Positions 12,003 through 20,538 of a DNA stretch of 64,000 bases are shown in pieces. This stretch comes from Benzoatithermus sp963720725. Lineage in GTDB: Bacteria; Pseudomonadota; Alphaproteobacteria; Geminicoccales; Geminicoccaceae. The notes beneath the pieces are model-generated. The model did no database searches. It was given only the letters and a program-made list of their open reading frames with translations, and was not told the DNA's origin. The DNA lies in the NCBI GenBank assembly GCA_963720725.1, contig CAVRGN010000013.1, positions 310,001 through 374,000 of the forward strand, written 5' to 3'. A program made the position numbers and the translations under genes. Positions within the stretch are counted from its first letter, which is position 1; the number at the start of each line of letters is the position of its first letter.

Positions 12003-13259
12003 CTACTTCGCGTTGGCGACCGCTTGCGACAGCTTCTGGGCGGCGTCGGCCGAGCTCATGTCGCTGTTGAAGAACTCGGTCACCACGTCGTAGACCGCAC
12101 CCTTGACCGCCTCGGACGCGGCGTGGCCATGCGCCATGCTGCCCATCAGGGCGTCGTTGGCGGTCGCCTCCTTGGCGTCGGCGATCGCCTTCTTGCCGCA
12201 GGCGTCGAAGTTGGCGTCGGAGACGTCGGTGCGTGCCGGGATCGAGCCCTTCTTGAGGTTGAAGCTCTCCTGGAACGCCGGGTCCATGATCGCGGCCGCG
12301 AGCTTGAACTGCGCGTCCTGGGCGTCCTCGCTCACCTTCATCATGCCGAAGGCGTCGCTGTTGAAGGTCACGGCGCCCTGCGTGCCGGGATAGCGGAAGC
12401 ACAAGACGTCCTCGCCCGGCACCTTGCCCGCGTTGAGCCACTCGCCCTTGGCCCAGTCGCCCATGATCTGCATGCCGGCCTGGCCGTTGATGACCATGGC
12501 GGTGGCGAGGTTCCAGTCGCGGCCGGGGAAGTTGGGATCGACCATGCCGCGGATCGCACGCAGCTCGTCGAACGCCTTGACCATGGTGTCGCTGGCCAGC
12601 GCCTCCTCGTCGAGCTCGATGAAGGCCTTCTTGTAGAACTCCGGCCCGCCGGCGCTGATCACCGCACCGTCGAAGATCGTGGCCTCCTGCCAGGCCTGGC
12701 CGCCATGCGCCACCGGGGTGACGCCCGCTTCCTTGAACTTGTTGGCGAGCTCGACGAAGTTCTCCCAGCTCGTGGGCTCGGGCCCGCCGACCTGGTCGAA
12801 CAGCGCCTTGTTGACCCAGACCCAGTTGGTCGAGTGCATGTTGAACGGTGCCGCCACATAGTGGCCGTCATACTTGTCGATCGCCTGCAGCGCCGGCGGG
12901 ATGACATTGTCCCAGCCGTCCTTCTCGGCCAGCGGCGTCAGGTCGCCCAGGGCACCCTGCTCGGCCCAGTCCTGGATCACCAGGCCCAGCATCTGCATGG
13001 CGGTCGGCGGGTCGCCCGCGGCCATGCGGGCCTGCAGCACGGTGCGGGCCTGGTCGCCGCCGCCGCCGGCGATGGCCGCGTCCTTCCACTCGACGCCCTG
13101 CTTCTCCAGGTTCTCGCGCAGCACCTGCAGCGCCGCGGCCTCGCCGCCGGACGTCCACCAATGGATGACCTCGACCTCTTCGGCCGCGCGCACTTGGGCC
13201 GCACCCAGCGCCAAGCCGATCACGGCCGCGCCGGCGAGAAGATAATGCTTGGTCGCCAT
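12003..13259 (-). CDS. Sugar ABC transporter substrate-binding protein (GtsA-like)
   Basis: A 418-residue periplasmic protein with a signal peptide (MATKHYLLAGAAVIGLALGA, cleavage near AQVRAAEE). The mature start EVEVIHWWTSGGEAAALQVL and the segment APFNMHSTNWVWVNK are typical of the cluster-1 sugar-binding proteins that include the Pseudomonas glucose/mannose protein GtsA and Thermus glucose-binding proteins; Trp and His residues there line the sugar site. First gene of the transporter set, 135 bases after the enoyl-CoA hydratase gene, with AGGGAG before the ATG. The gap may hold its own promoter, but I see no convincing one. A glucose-like hexose is the best guess, not proven. Confidence 0.92.
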   Translation of the reverse strand: MATKHYLLAGAAVIGLALGAAQVRAAEEVEVIHWWTSGGEAAALQVLRENLEKQGVEWKDAAIAGGGGDQARTVLQARMAAGDPPTAMQMLGLVIQDWAEQGALGDLTPLAEKDGWDNVIPPALQAIDKYDGHYVAAPFNMHSTNWVWVNKALFDQVGGPEPTSWENFVELANKFKEAGVTPVAHGGQAWQEATIFDGAVISAGGPEFYKKAFIELDEEALASDTMVKAFDELRAIRGMVDPNFPGRDWNLATAMVINGQAGMQIMGDWAKGEWLNAGKVPGEDVLCFRYPGTQGAVTFNSDAFGMMKVSEDAQDAQFKLAAAIMDPAFQESFNLKKGSIPARTDVSDANFDACGKKAIADAKEATANDALMGSMAHGHAASEAVKGAVYDVVTEFFNSDMSSADAAQKLSQAVANAK

Positions 13260-13394
13260 GTATTTCGTGCTCCCTATCGCCTCGCGGCGGTTGATCTCGT
13301 TGTCTCGGCTGCTTGCACGGCCGGCTGACGCCGCATAGCCCCTGCCCCGGGCAAGTGCAATCGCGCCATCGGCAAACGGGAAGACGCGCAGCCT

Positions 13395-14168
13395 TCACCT
13401 TCCCTCGAATGTCGGATTGCGCTTGTCACGGAACGCGCCGACGCCCTCGCGAGCATCGGCCGTGGTCGCGGCCAAGGCACCGGCCAGGACCTCGATGCCG
13501 GCCGAGGCTTCCTCGCCCTCGGCGGCGTTGACCAGCAGCTTGGCGATCTGCAGCGCCACGGGCGCCCGCGAGGCCATGGTGGCGGCGAGCGCCCGTGCTC
13601 GGGTCATCCCCTGGCCGCTGGCCACCACCTCGTCGACCAGGCCCAGGCGCAGCGCCTCGGCGGCGTCCACCGGCTCGCCGGTGAGCACCAGCCGCCGGAC
13701 CGCGGGCGCGCCCGCGCGGCGGACCAGGCGCTGGGTGCCCGACCAGCCTGGCACGATGCCGACCTGGCTCTCGGGCAGGCCGACGCGGGCATGGGCCTCG
13801 GCCAAGCGGTAGTCGGCGGTGGCGGCAAGCTCGAGGCCGCCGCCGAAGGCGATGCCGTTGAGCATGGCGATCACCGGCTGGCGCAGCCGCGCCCAGCGGT
13901 CGAACACGCGGTGGCCCTCGGCCACCCAGCGGCGGCCGAACTCCAGCGGCCCGAGCTCGCCCCATTCGGCGATGTCCGCACCGGCGCAGAAGGACTTGGG
14001 GCCGTCGCCGGTGAGGATGACCACACGGCAGGCATCGTCGCGTTCGATCGCGTCGGCCAGTGTGACGAGGCCGTCGATCATGACGCGGGTCAGCGCGTTG
14101 AGCTTGTGCGCCCGCGTCAGGGTGACGATGGCAAGCGGACCGTCGCGATCCAGGCGCAGCTCAGACAT
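13395..14168 (-). CDS. Enoyl-CoA hydratase/isomerase family protein
   Basis: A 257-residue crotonase-fold enzyme. Oxyanion-hole segments are KSFCAGADIAEW (about residue 60-70) and GIAFGGGLELAATADYRLAE; the two acidic catalytic positions of enoyl-CoA hydratase are present as Glu in GGGLELA and in GLPESQVGIVPG. It would hydrate or isomerise an acyl-CoA. The ATG at 14168 overlaps the end of the CoA-transferase gene by 8 bases, so the two work in sequence: CoA is attached by the transferase and the CoA ester is processed here. Placement in a LacI/sugar locus, not a fatty-acid locus, is unusual. Confidence 0.9.
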   Translation of the reverse strand: MSELRLDRDGPLAIVTLTRAHKLNALTRVMIDGLVTLADAIERDDACRVVILTGDGPKSFCAGADIAEWGELGPLEFGRRWVAEGHRVFDRWARLRQPVIAMLNGIAFGGGLELAATADYRLAEAHARVGLPESQVGIVPGWSGTQRLVRRAGAPAVRRLVLTGEPVDAAEALRLGLVDEVVASGQGMTRARALAATMASRAPVALQIAKLLVNAAEGEEASAGIEVLAGALAATTADAREGVGAFRDKRNPTFEGR

Positions 14169-15756
14169 GAGCCGCCTCCGGCAGCACGAGGCCCATGGGC
14201 TCGGGCCGGAACAGCACCTCGGCCATGGTGCCGAGATCGTCGGCGACGAGCAGCGGGATCGCCGACTGTTCCAGCACGTCGCGGCGGAGATCGACGCCGG
14301 GTGCGATCTCGGTGACGGTGATGCCCTCGGGGAGGAGGCGCATGACGCAGCGCTCGGTGACGTAGGTGACGTCCTGGCCCTGCTCGATGCCGCGCCTGCC
14401 GCTGAAGGAGACGTGCTCGACCTCGGACACGAGCTTCTTGACCTTGCCCTCGGCCGCGATGTGCAGCCTGCCGTCCTCGACGTGCAGCTTCGCACCGGCG
14501 GTGAAGTAGCCGCTGAACACGATCTTGCGTGCGCGGGCGGTGATGTCGACGAAGCCGCCGCAGCCGGCCGTGACGTGCGGCTTGGCGGCCAAGCGCGAGA
14601 CGTTGACGCTGCCGTCCCGGTCGATCTGCATGAACGACAGCAGCGAGCAGTCGAAGCCGGCGCCCTGGAAGTAGGTGAACTGCTGCGGCGAGGGCATGAT
14701 CGCCTCGGCGTTGGCCGAGCAGCCGAACTGGAAGTCGAGCAGCGGCACGCCGCCGACCGCACCCTGCTCGATCACCCAGGTGACGTCGCCGTGGCGGCCC
14801 TCCTCGAGCAGCACGCGCGGCACGTGGGCCGAGATGCCGAAGCCCAGGTTCACGGCCCAGCCGGCGCGCAGCTCCTGCGCCACGCGCCGGGCGATCACCT
14901 TGTCGACGCCCCAGGGCGTGTGCCGGAAGCTGCTCTCCGCGCGAAAATACTCGCCGCTGATGGCAGGGTCGTAAACCGTCTGCGTGGTCTGCATCTGGTC
15001 CGGAGCCACGACGATGGCGTCGACCAGCACACCCGGCACATGGACCGCGAACGGCTTGAGGGTGCCGGCCTTGGCCAGGCGCTTCACCTGGGCGATGACG
15101 ATGCCGCCATTGTTGCGGACCGCCAGCGCCTGGTCGAGCGGGCCGAGATAGGCACCCTCGTGCTCGTAGGAGAGGTTGCCGCGCTCGTCGGCGGTGGTGG
15201 CCCGGATGATCGCGACGTCGGGCACGATGCTCGGGAAGAACAGCCAGGTGTCGCCGGCAAATTCGGTCTTGGTCACGATCGGCTCGGCGGCACCCTTCGC
15301 GTTCATGGCGCAGCCTTGCAGGTCCGGGTCGACGAAGGTCTGCAGGCCGATCTTGGTGAGCACACCCGGGCGCTTGGCGGCGGCCTCGCGGGTCAGGTCG
15401 AACAGGATCCCCGACGGCACGTTGTAGGCCGGGATCCGGTTCTCGGTGATCATCTTCCAGATCGCCGGCGAAGGCGCCGAGGACGGGCCGCTGGGGTAGG
15501 AGCCGGCGAGCACCTTGGCGAGCAGGCCTTCCTGCGCGATGTGGTCGATGCCGTTGATGCCGTACATGTCGCCGGCGGCGATGGGGTGGATGGTCGTGAG
15601 GTTGCGGGGATGGCCGGTGGTGCCGAAGCGCTCGCCGACCGCGGCCAGCACCGCATCTGGGCAGCCCAGTCCGCTCGACGAGCTGACCGTGACCACGGCG
15701 CCGTCCTGGATCAGCGCTGCCGCGTCGGCCGCGGCCATGATCTTTGCGCGCGCCAT
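14161..15756 (-). CDS. Acyl-CoA:carboxylate CoA-transferase (YdiF/propionate CoA-transferase type)
   Basis: A 531-residue family I CoA-transferase with fused alpha and beta halves. The N-terminal half has the glycine-rich CoA region GLGCPDAVLAAVGERF and the beta half carries VIEQGAVGGVP, the position of the catalytic glutamate that forms the glutamyl-CoA intermediate in propionate CoA-transferase, followed by FGCSANAEAIMPSPQQF. It activates a short carboxylic acid using acetyl-CoA or a similar donor. It begins 4 bases after the Gfo/Idh/MocA gene and overlaps the enoyl-CoA hydratase gene. The substrate may be an acid derived from the sugar handled by this locus; that is inference. Confidence 0.92.
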   Translation of the reverse strand: MARAKIMAAADAAALIQDGAVVTVSSSSGLGCPDAVLAAVGERFGTTGHPRNLTTIHPIAAGDMYGINGIDHIAQEGLLAKVLAGSYPSGPSSAPSPAIWKMITENRIPAYNVPSGILFDLTREAAAKRPGVLTKIGLQTFVDPDLQGCAMNAKGAAEPIVTKTEFAGDTWLFFPSIVPDVAIIRATTADERGNLSYEHEGAYLGPLDQALAVRNNGGIVIAQVKRLAKAGTLKPFAVHVPGVLVDAIVVAPDQMQTTQTVYDPAISGEYFRAESSFRHTPWGVDKVIARRVAQELRAGWAVNLGFGISAHVPRVLLEEGRHGDVTWVIEQGAVGGVPLLDFQFGCSANAEAIMPSPQQFTYFQGAGFDCSLLSFMQIDRDGSVNVSRLAAKPHVTAGCGGFVDITARARKIVFSGYFTAGAKLHVEDGRLHIAAEGKVKKLVSEVEHVSFSGRRGIEQGQDVTYVTERCVMRLLPEGITVTEIAPGVDLRRDVLEQSAIPLLVADDLGTMAEVLFRPEPMGLVLPEAAHV

Positions 15757-15760
15757 GGCT

Positions 15761-16774
15761 TCAGCCCAACCCGGGCTCGATCGCGATCAACCGCTCGCGT
15801 TCGGCGGCGCTGCGGACGGCCAGAGCGGTCGCCAACGACCACACGCCGTCCTCGCCGGTCGCCGCGGGCTCGCCCTCGCCGCGCACGGCGGCGTGGAACC
15901 GGCGGACTGCCCGCTCGTAGAGGCCCTCGTGGCCGACCGGCAGCTGCTCCTCCCCGGTCCCGGAGCGCAGCATCACCTCGCCGACCGGCTGCTGGGTCAT
16001 CACGTCGCGCGCGATCAGCGAGCCCTCGCTGCCGTGGACCTCGAAGCCGGTACCGGCGTATTTGGTGGTGAACGCCTCGTGGACCTGGGCCAGCAGGCCG
16101 GAGCGGAAGCGCAGCACGGCCATGTTGCCGTCCTCGAGCCCGGCCGCCGCCATGAACCCCGACTGGCTCAGCGCCACCGCCTCGATCGGGTCGTCGGCGA
16201 GCACGAAGCGGAGCGTGTCGGCGTCGTGCACGGTGATGTCCAGGGTTACCCCACCGCCGGCCTCGGGCGTCTTGATCCGCCAGCCCTGGAGATGCGGCGG
16301 CAGGTAGACCGCATGGAAGACGCGCGCGAACAGGGGCCGGCCGATCCGTCCCGCCGCGATCGCGTCGCGCATGGCGCGGTGGGTGGCGGCGTTGCGCAGA
16401 TGGTGGTTGGTGCCCATCACCACGCCGGCGGCGCGGCAGGCCTCGACCATCCCGACCGCGTCGGCCACGCTCAGGGCCAGGGGCTTCTCGCACAGCACGT
16501 GCTTGCCGGCGGCTGCGGCGGCCAGCGTCTGGGCGTGATGCAGCTCGTTGGTGGTGCTGATGTAGACGATCTCGACCGCGGGGTCGGCCAGCAGAGATTC
16601 CACGCTGTCATGGCTGCGGACGATACCGGCTGCGGCGGCGAAGGCGCTGCCCCGCTCCGGATCGCTGCTCATCACGGCCACGGCCTCGCCGCCCTCCGCG
16701 CGGATGGCGGCGATCATGTGCTCCTTGGCGATGGTGCTGGCGCCGATCAGGCCCCAGCCGTGCTTGGCGGTCAT
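15761..16774 (-). CDS. Gfo/Idh/MocA family NAD(P)-dependent oxidoreductase
   Basis: A 337-residue dehydrogenase. The Rossmann fold starts at once (WGLIGASTIAKEHMI), and the family hallmark EKPLAL holds the cofactor/catalytic Lys; GGGVTLDITVHDADTLRF supplies the Asp-x3-His type active-site segment of this family. These enzymes oxidise or reduce sugars and inositols. The start at 16774 lies 1 base after the LacI stop, so regulator and enzyme are transcribed together from the palindromic operator region. Substrate unknown; myo-inositol-like compounds, aminosugars or keto-sugars are all compatible. Confidence 0.93.
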   Translation of the reverse strand: MTAKHGWGLIGASTIAKEHMIAAIRAEGGEAVAVMSSDPERGSAFAAAAGIVRSHDSVESLLADPAVEIVYISTTNELHHAQTLAAAAAGKHVLCEKPLALSVADAVGMVEACRAAGVVMGTNHHLRNAATHRAMRDAIAAGRIGRPLFARVFHAVYLPPHLQGWRIKTPEAGGGVTLDITVHDADTLRFVLADDPIEAVALSQSGFMAAAGLEDGNMAVLRFRSGLLAQVHEAFTTKYAGTGFEVHGSEGSLIARDVMTQQPVGEVMLRSGTGEEQLPVGHEGLYERAVRRFHAAVRGEGEPAATGEDGVWSLATALAVRSAAERERLIAIEPGLG

Positions 16775-16775
16775 G

Positions 16776-17819
16776 TCAGGCGGCTTTCGGTTGGGGTGAC
16801 CCGGACGCCCCGCAGGAGGCGCGGACGATCAGGCGGGCGTCGCCCGTGACGTGGCGGGGACCGCTGCCGGTCATCTGCTCGAGCAGGATGGCGGCGGCGT
16901 GCTCGCCCAGGCGGTGGCTGTCGACCGCGACGGTGGTGAGCGGCGGGTGGATCAGGCGGGCGTCGGCGATGTCGTCGAAGCCGACCACGGCGAAGTCGCG
17001 TCCGGCGGCAAGGCCACGCCCATCCAGCGCGTAGATCGCCCCGATCGCCACCACGTCGTTGAAGCACAAGGCAGCGGTGGGTGGGTCGGCCAGCGAGAGG
17101 ACGCGCTGCAGGGCCATGGCGCCGCCGTCACGGTTCGGGATGCATTCGACGGCCATGGCCGGATCGGCGGTCAGGCCCGCCCGCCGGAGCGCCTGCTCCC
17201 AGCCGGCCCGGCGATCCTCGTGCACCGCCATGCCCGCCCGGCCGCCGAGAAAGGCGATCCGGCGGTGGCCCAGGGCCAGCAGATGCTCGGTGGCGCGGCG
17301 CGCCCCACCGACATTGTCGGGGGCCACGCTGCTCAGCCATCCCGCCCGCAGCCGGCGCATGACCGTGACCACGGGCAGGCCCCAGGCCTCGACCTCGGCG
17401 AGGTCGTCGGCCGCGGTGCCGATGGCGGGGCAGAGGACGTAGCCCACCGCACCGTGCTCGCGCATGGCCCGCATCACTCGGGCCTGCCGCTCGCGGCTTT
17501 CGCCGGTGTTGGCGAGGAATGGGATCAGGCCGGCGCTCTGCAGCGCTGCCTCGAGGCCCACGGTCATCTCGGCGAAGAACGGGTTGGTGAGATCGTTGAT
17601 CACCATGCCGACCACGTCCGAGACGCTGCGGCGCAGGTTGGCGGCGCCGCGATGGTAGACATAGCCCAGCTCGCGGATGACCGCCTGGACCCTTTCGCGC
17701 TTGGCCGGCTTCACCAGCGGGCTGTCCTGGAGCACGAGCGACACGGTCGACTTCGACACGCCGGCGGCGCGCGCGATGTCGACGATCGTCACCCGGCCTT
17801 GCGTGGGCTCCAGCGCCAC
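16776..17819 (-). CDS. LacI family transcriptional regulator
   Basis: A 347-residue regulator. I start it at GTG 17819 because AAGGAGG lies nine bases upstream; an in-frame ATG at 17870 would place the operator inside the gene. The helix-turn-helix is TIVDIARAAGVSKSTVSLVL, followed by the hinge (YHRGAANLRR) that inserts in the operator centre, and a periplasmic-binding-protein-like effector domain (VGMVINDLTNPFFAEM to VVGFDDIADARLIHPPLTTV). First gene of the minus-strand catabolic operon and divergent from the DUF993 gene; it should repress both from the shared palindrome and itself be autoregulated, released by a sugar-like inducer. Confidence 0.93.
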   Translation of the reverse strand: MALEPTQGRVTIVDIARAAGVSKSTVSLVLQDSPLVKPAKRERVQAVIRELGYVYHRGAANLRRSVSDVVGMVINDLTNPFFAEMTVGLEAALQSAGLIPFLANTGESRERQARVMRAMREHGAVGYVLCPAIGTAADDLAEVEAWGLPVVTVMRRLRAGWLSSVAPDNVGGARRATEHLLALGHRRIAFLGGRAGMAVHEDRRAGWEQALRRAGLTADPAMAVECIPNRDGGAMALQRVLSLADPPTAALCFNDVVAIGAIYALDGRGLAAGRDFAVVGFDDIADARLIHPPLTTVAVDSHRLGEHAAAILLEQMTGSGPRHVTGDARLIVRASCGASGSPQPKAA

Positions 17820-17837
17820 CCGTGATGCCTCCTTGAC

Positions 17838-17855
17838 ATTTGGAACGTTCCAAAT
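17838..17855. promoter_or_regulatory. LacI-family operator palindrome
   Basis: The sequence ATTTGGAACGTTCCAAAT is a perfect 18-bp palindrome with the central CG typical of LacI/GalR operators. It lies 18 bases upstream of the LacI GTG and 43 bases upstream of the divergent DUF993 start, so one bound dimer could block both promoters. It is AT-rich in a very GC-rich neighbourhood. I saw no second copy upstream of the sugar-binding-protein gene. Confidence 0.85.
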
Positions 17856-17898
17856 CACTACGGCGGCCAATCGCCGACGTCAAGAGGGTCGTTCCGCC

Positions 17899-19056
17899 AT
17901 GGTCACCGTCCGCCTGCCGACCGCCCAGCGCCGGGTGGAGGAGTACCGCCTGGGGCCGACCTCGCCCTTTCCGGCGCAGGCCACTGGCGGCTTCCCGCGG
18001 ATCGCCTACGCCGCAGCACACGTGGTGGCCGATCCGCTGGCGGACCTGCCACCCTGGCAGCGGGCGGCCGTGGACTGGGACGCCACCCTGGCGTTCCGCC
18101 GCCATCTCTGGGGCCTGGGCTTCAAGATCGCCGAGGCCATGGACACCTCGCAGCGCGGGATGGGCCTGGACTGGCCGACCGCGCGCGAGCTGATCCGCCG
18201 CTCGGTCGCCGAATCCCGCACCATCGAGGGTGCGGACCTCGCCTGCGGCGTCGGCACCGACCAGCTGGCGCCGGGCGCCACGCTCGACGAGGTTCGCGCG
18301 GCCTATGCCGAGCAGCTCGAGGCCGTCGAGGCGGCCGGCGGGCGCGCCATCCTGATGGCGAGCCGCGCCCTGGCCGCGGCGGCGCGTTCGGCGGACGACT
18401 ATCTCGAGATCTATGGCGGGCTGATCCGGCAGGCGGCCGAGCCCGTGATCCTGCACTGGCTGGGCGACATGTTCGACCCGGCGCTCGCGGGCTATTGGGG
18501 CAGCCGCGACCTCGAGGCCGCGACCGACACCGTGCTGACGCTGATCGGCGAGCACCGGGCGCGGATCGACGGCATCAAGATCTCGCTCCTCGACGAGCGC
18601 CGCGAGGTCGAACTGCGCCGGCGCCTGCCGCCGGGCGTGAAGATGTTCACCGGCGACGACTTCAACTATGCGCGGCTGATCGAGGGCGACGGTGCCTACC
18701 ACAGCCACGCGCTGCTCGGGATCTTCGATCCCATCGCCCCTGCGGCGGCGGCGGCACTGACCGCCCTGGGCGCCGACGACCGGGACAGGTTCCGCGCGGC
18801 GCTGGAGCCCACGGTGCCGCTGTCGCGCAAGATCTTCGAGGCACCCACCCAGTACTACAAGGCGGGCGTCGTGTTCCTGGCCTGGCTCAATGGGCACCAG
18901 GAGCATTTCGTCATGGTCGGCGGCATGCAGTCCGCACGCTCGGCGCTGCACTATGCGGACGTGTTCCGGCTGGCGGACCAAGCCAACCTATTGCGCGACC
19001 CGGAGCTGGCGGCCACGCGGATGCGCCAGCTCATGGGCCTGCACGGCATCGGATGA
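17899..19056 (+). CDS. DUF993 family protein (dihydrodipicolinate-synthase-like TIM barrel)
   Basis: A 385-residue protein of the DUF993 family, recognised from RIAYAAAHVVADPL, VDWDATLAFRRHLW and AMDTSQRGMGLDW near the N-terminus. The fold is predicted to be a DapA-like TIM barrel; GIKISLLD holds a Lys in the place where class I aldolases form a Schiff base, and VKMFTGDDFNYARL follows. A lyase/aldolase acting on a sugar-derived keto acid is likely but no reaction is established that I know of. The ATG at 17899 is the first start after the LacI operator. Divergent partner of the LacI operon, so probably in the same pathway as the Gfo/Idh/MocA enzyme. Confidence 0.85.
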   Translation: MVTVRLPTAQRRVEEYRLGPTSPFPAQATGGFPRIAYAAAHVVADPLADLPPWQRAAVDWDATLAFRRHLWGLGFKIAEAMDTSQRGMGLDWPTARELIRRSVAESRTIEGADLACGVGTDQLAPGATLDEVRAAYAEQLEAVEAAGGRAILMASRALAAAARSADDYLEIYGGLIRQAAEPVILHWLGDMFDPALAGYWGSRDLEAATDTVLTLIGEHRARIDGIKISLLDERREVELRRRLPPGVKMFTGDDFNYARLIEGDGAYHSHALLGIFDPIAPAAAAALTALGADDRDRFRAALEPTVPLSRKIFEAPTQYYKAGVVFLAWLNGHQEHFVMVGGMQSARSALHYADVFRLADQANLLRDPELAATRMRQLMGLHGIG

Positions 19057-19065
19057 GGGCGCCGT

Positions 19066-19467
19066 TCAGCGATCGGCCCGGTACTGCGCGTCGCTGACCC
19101 GCTCCAGCCAGTCGACGGCCCGGCCGTCCTGTCGTTCCTGGATGGCGATGTGAGTCATGGCGGTGGTGGCGGTGGCGCCGTGCCAGTGCTTCTCGCCGGG
19201 CGGGATCGCGACCACGTCGCCCGGGCGGATCTCCTCGACCGGACCACCCTCGCGCTGCGCCCAGCCGCAGCCCGCGGTCACGATCAGGCTCTGCCCGAGC
19301 GGGTGCGTGTGCCAGGCCGTGCGCGCACCGGGCTCGAAGGTCACCAGATTGGCCACGGCACGGCCGGGATCGGGCGTGTCGAACAGCGGGTCCACCCGCA
19401 CCGTGCCGGTGAAATATTCGGCCGGGCCTTTGCCCGAGGGCCGGGAACCGACGCGCTTGATCTCCAT
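19066..19467 (-). CDS. Cupin domain protein
   Basis: A 133-residue single-domain cupin. The metal motif reads ARTAWHTHPLGQSLIV (two His plus the conserved Gly/Gln) with a second motif PGDVVAIPPGEKHWHGA supplying the last His. This pattern, with the GxxxHTHP core, is that of small carboxymuconolactone-decarboxylase-associated and AraC-like cupins, often of unknown function. It converges on the end of the DUF993 gene (9 bases between) and is on the opposite strand, so it need not be part of that regulon. Possible small-molecule isomerase or binding protein. Confidence 0.88.
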   Translation of the reverse strand: MEIKRVGSRPSGKGPAEYFTGTVRVDPLFDTPDPGRAVANLVTFEPGARTAWHTHPLGQSLIVTAGCGWAQREGGPVEEIRPGDVVAIPPGEKHWHGATATTAMTHIAIQERQDGRAVDWLERVSDAQYRADR

Positions 19468-19529
19468 GGGCGTTCTCCTGCGGTAAGTGGATTGGAGGAT
19501 TCTAACCGGGACGATGGGGGTGCGACGAT

Positions 19530-20516
19530 CTAGGGGCCTTCACGAACCTGTGGTGCTGCACGGCGCGGTCCGGGGCCGAGGATCGCCAGCAGCAGGCCGA
19601 GCGTCGCCAGCAGCATTCCCAGCACCTCCAGCCGCGTCGGCAGGTGCCCCAGCGCCACGATGCCGAGCAGCGTGGTCACCGCCGGCGTGAACGAGGGCAG
19701 TGCCGAGGCCTTGGCCGCACCGAGGGCGCGGACCGCACCGCCGAACGCGGCCACGCCCAGGACACCGCCCATGGCACCCTGGAAGAACCATTGGGCCAGG
19801 ATGGTCCCGGCGGGGACGGCCGGCGGGACGCCGCCCGTGATCACCAGCCAGACCGGCACCATCGCCAGCGCGGAGGGTATCGTGACCGCCGCCACGGCGC
19901 GCAGCGGGGCCACCCGCCAGCGGCGCAGCAGGAAGGTGAACACGCCCCACGAGCAGCCCGCGAGCGCGAACAGGAGGTCGCCCAGCCAGGTCAGGCGGCC
20001 GCCGGCGGCGAGGCCGTCATAGGCCAGGGCGACCAGGCCCGCGGCGAGCAGGGCGCAGCCGGCGAGCTGGAACCGGCCGGGCCGCTCGCCGAGAAAGACG
20101 GCGCTGAGCACGAGGCCGGTCACCATCACGCAGGCGGGCGGGAACACGGTGGCGTGCGCCAGCGGTGCCAGGGCGAAGGCCGAATAGACCACGAGGCCGA
20201 ACAGCGGCCCGCCGGCGAGTGCCAAGCCGACGCCCCGCTTCCAGCCCAGCCCGTCGAGGTCGTGCAGGCGGCCGCTGCGCAGCAGGAACGGGAATACCAG
20301 GAGCGCACCGCCGGCGAAGCGCAGCAGCGTCATGTCCCAGGGGCGAAATCCCTGCGCGGCGCCGGCGGCGGAAGCGATGCTGTAGGTCGACCAGGTGAGG
20401 ACCGTGAGCAGCGCCAGCGCCAGTCCCGCCAGGCCGCTGCCTGGCGGAGACGCCGCCTGCGCCTGCACCTGGGACCGTGGCTGGGGTTCGGTGGCGCCGC
20501 CGTGGTCGCTCGACAA
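19530..20516 (-). CDS. EamA/DMT family transporter
   Basis: A 328-residue inner-membrane protein with ten hydrophobic segments in two EamA repeats (first repeat from LALALLTVLTWSTYSIAS, second from GDLLFALAGCSWGVFTFLL). Such proteins usually export amino acids or other metabolites. The start appears to be TTG 20516, with AAGGGA eight or so bases upstream; no ATG lies before the first membrane segment. The N-terminus has a roughly 25-residue Gln/Ser/Pro-rich tail. It follows the phosphotransferase gene on the same strand by 22 bases. Substrate unknown. Confidence 0.9.
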   Translation of the reverse strand: MSSDHGGATEPQPRSQVQAQAASPPGSGLAGLALALLTVLTWSTYSIASAAGAAQGFRPWDMTLLRFAGGALLVFPFLLRSGRLHDLDGLGWKRGVGLALAGGPLFGLVVYSAFALAPLAHATVFPPACVMVTGLVLSAVFLGERPGRFQLAGCALLAAGLVALAYDGLAAGGRLTWLGDLLFALAGCSWGVFTFLLRRWRVAPLRAVAAVTIPSALAMVPVWLVITGGVPPAVPAGTILAQWFFQGAMGGVLGVAAFGGAVRALGAAKASALPSFTPAVTTLLGIVALGHLPTRLEVLGMLLATLGLLLAILGPGPRRAAPQVREGP

Positions 20517-20538
20517 GCGTTCGTCCCTTGGCCCGAGG

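Noticed and set aside
10992..13328. Plus-strand frame over the permease and binding-protein genes
   Set aside because: Composition is Arg/His/Gly-rich noise opposite genes with signal peptide and EAA motifs.
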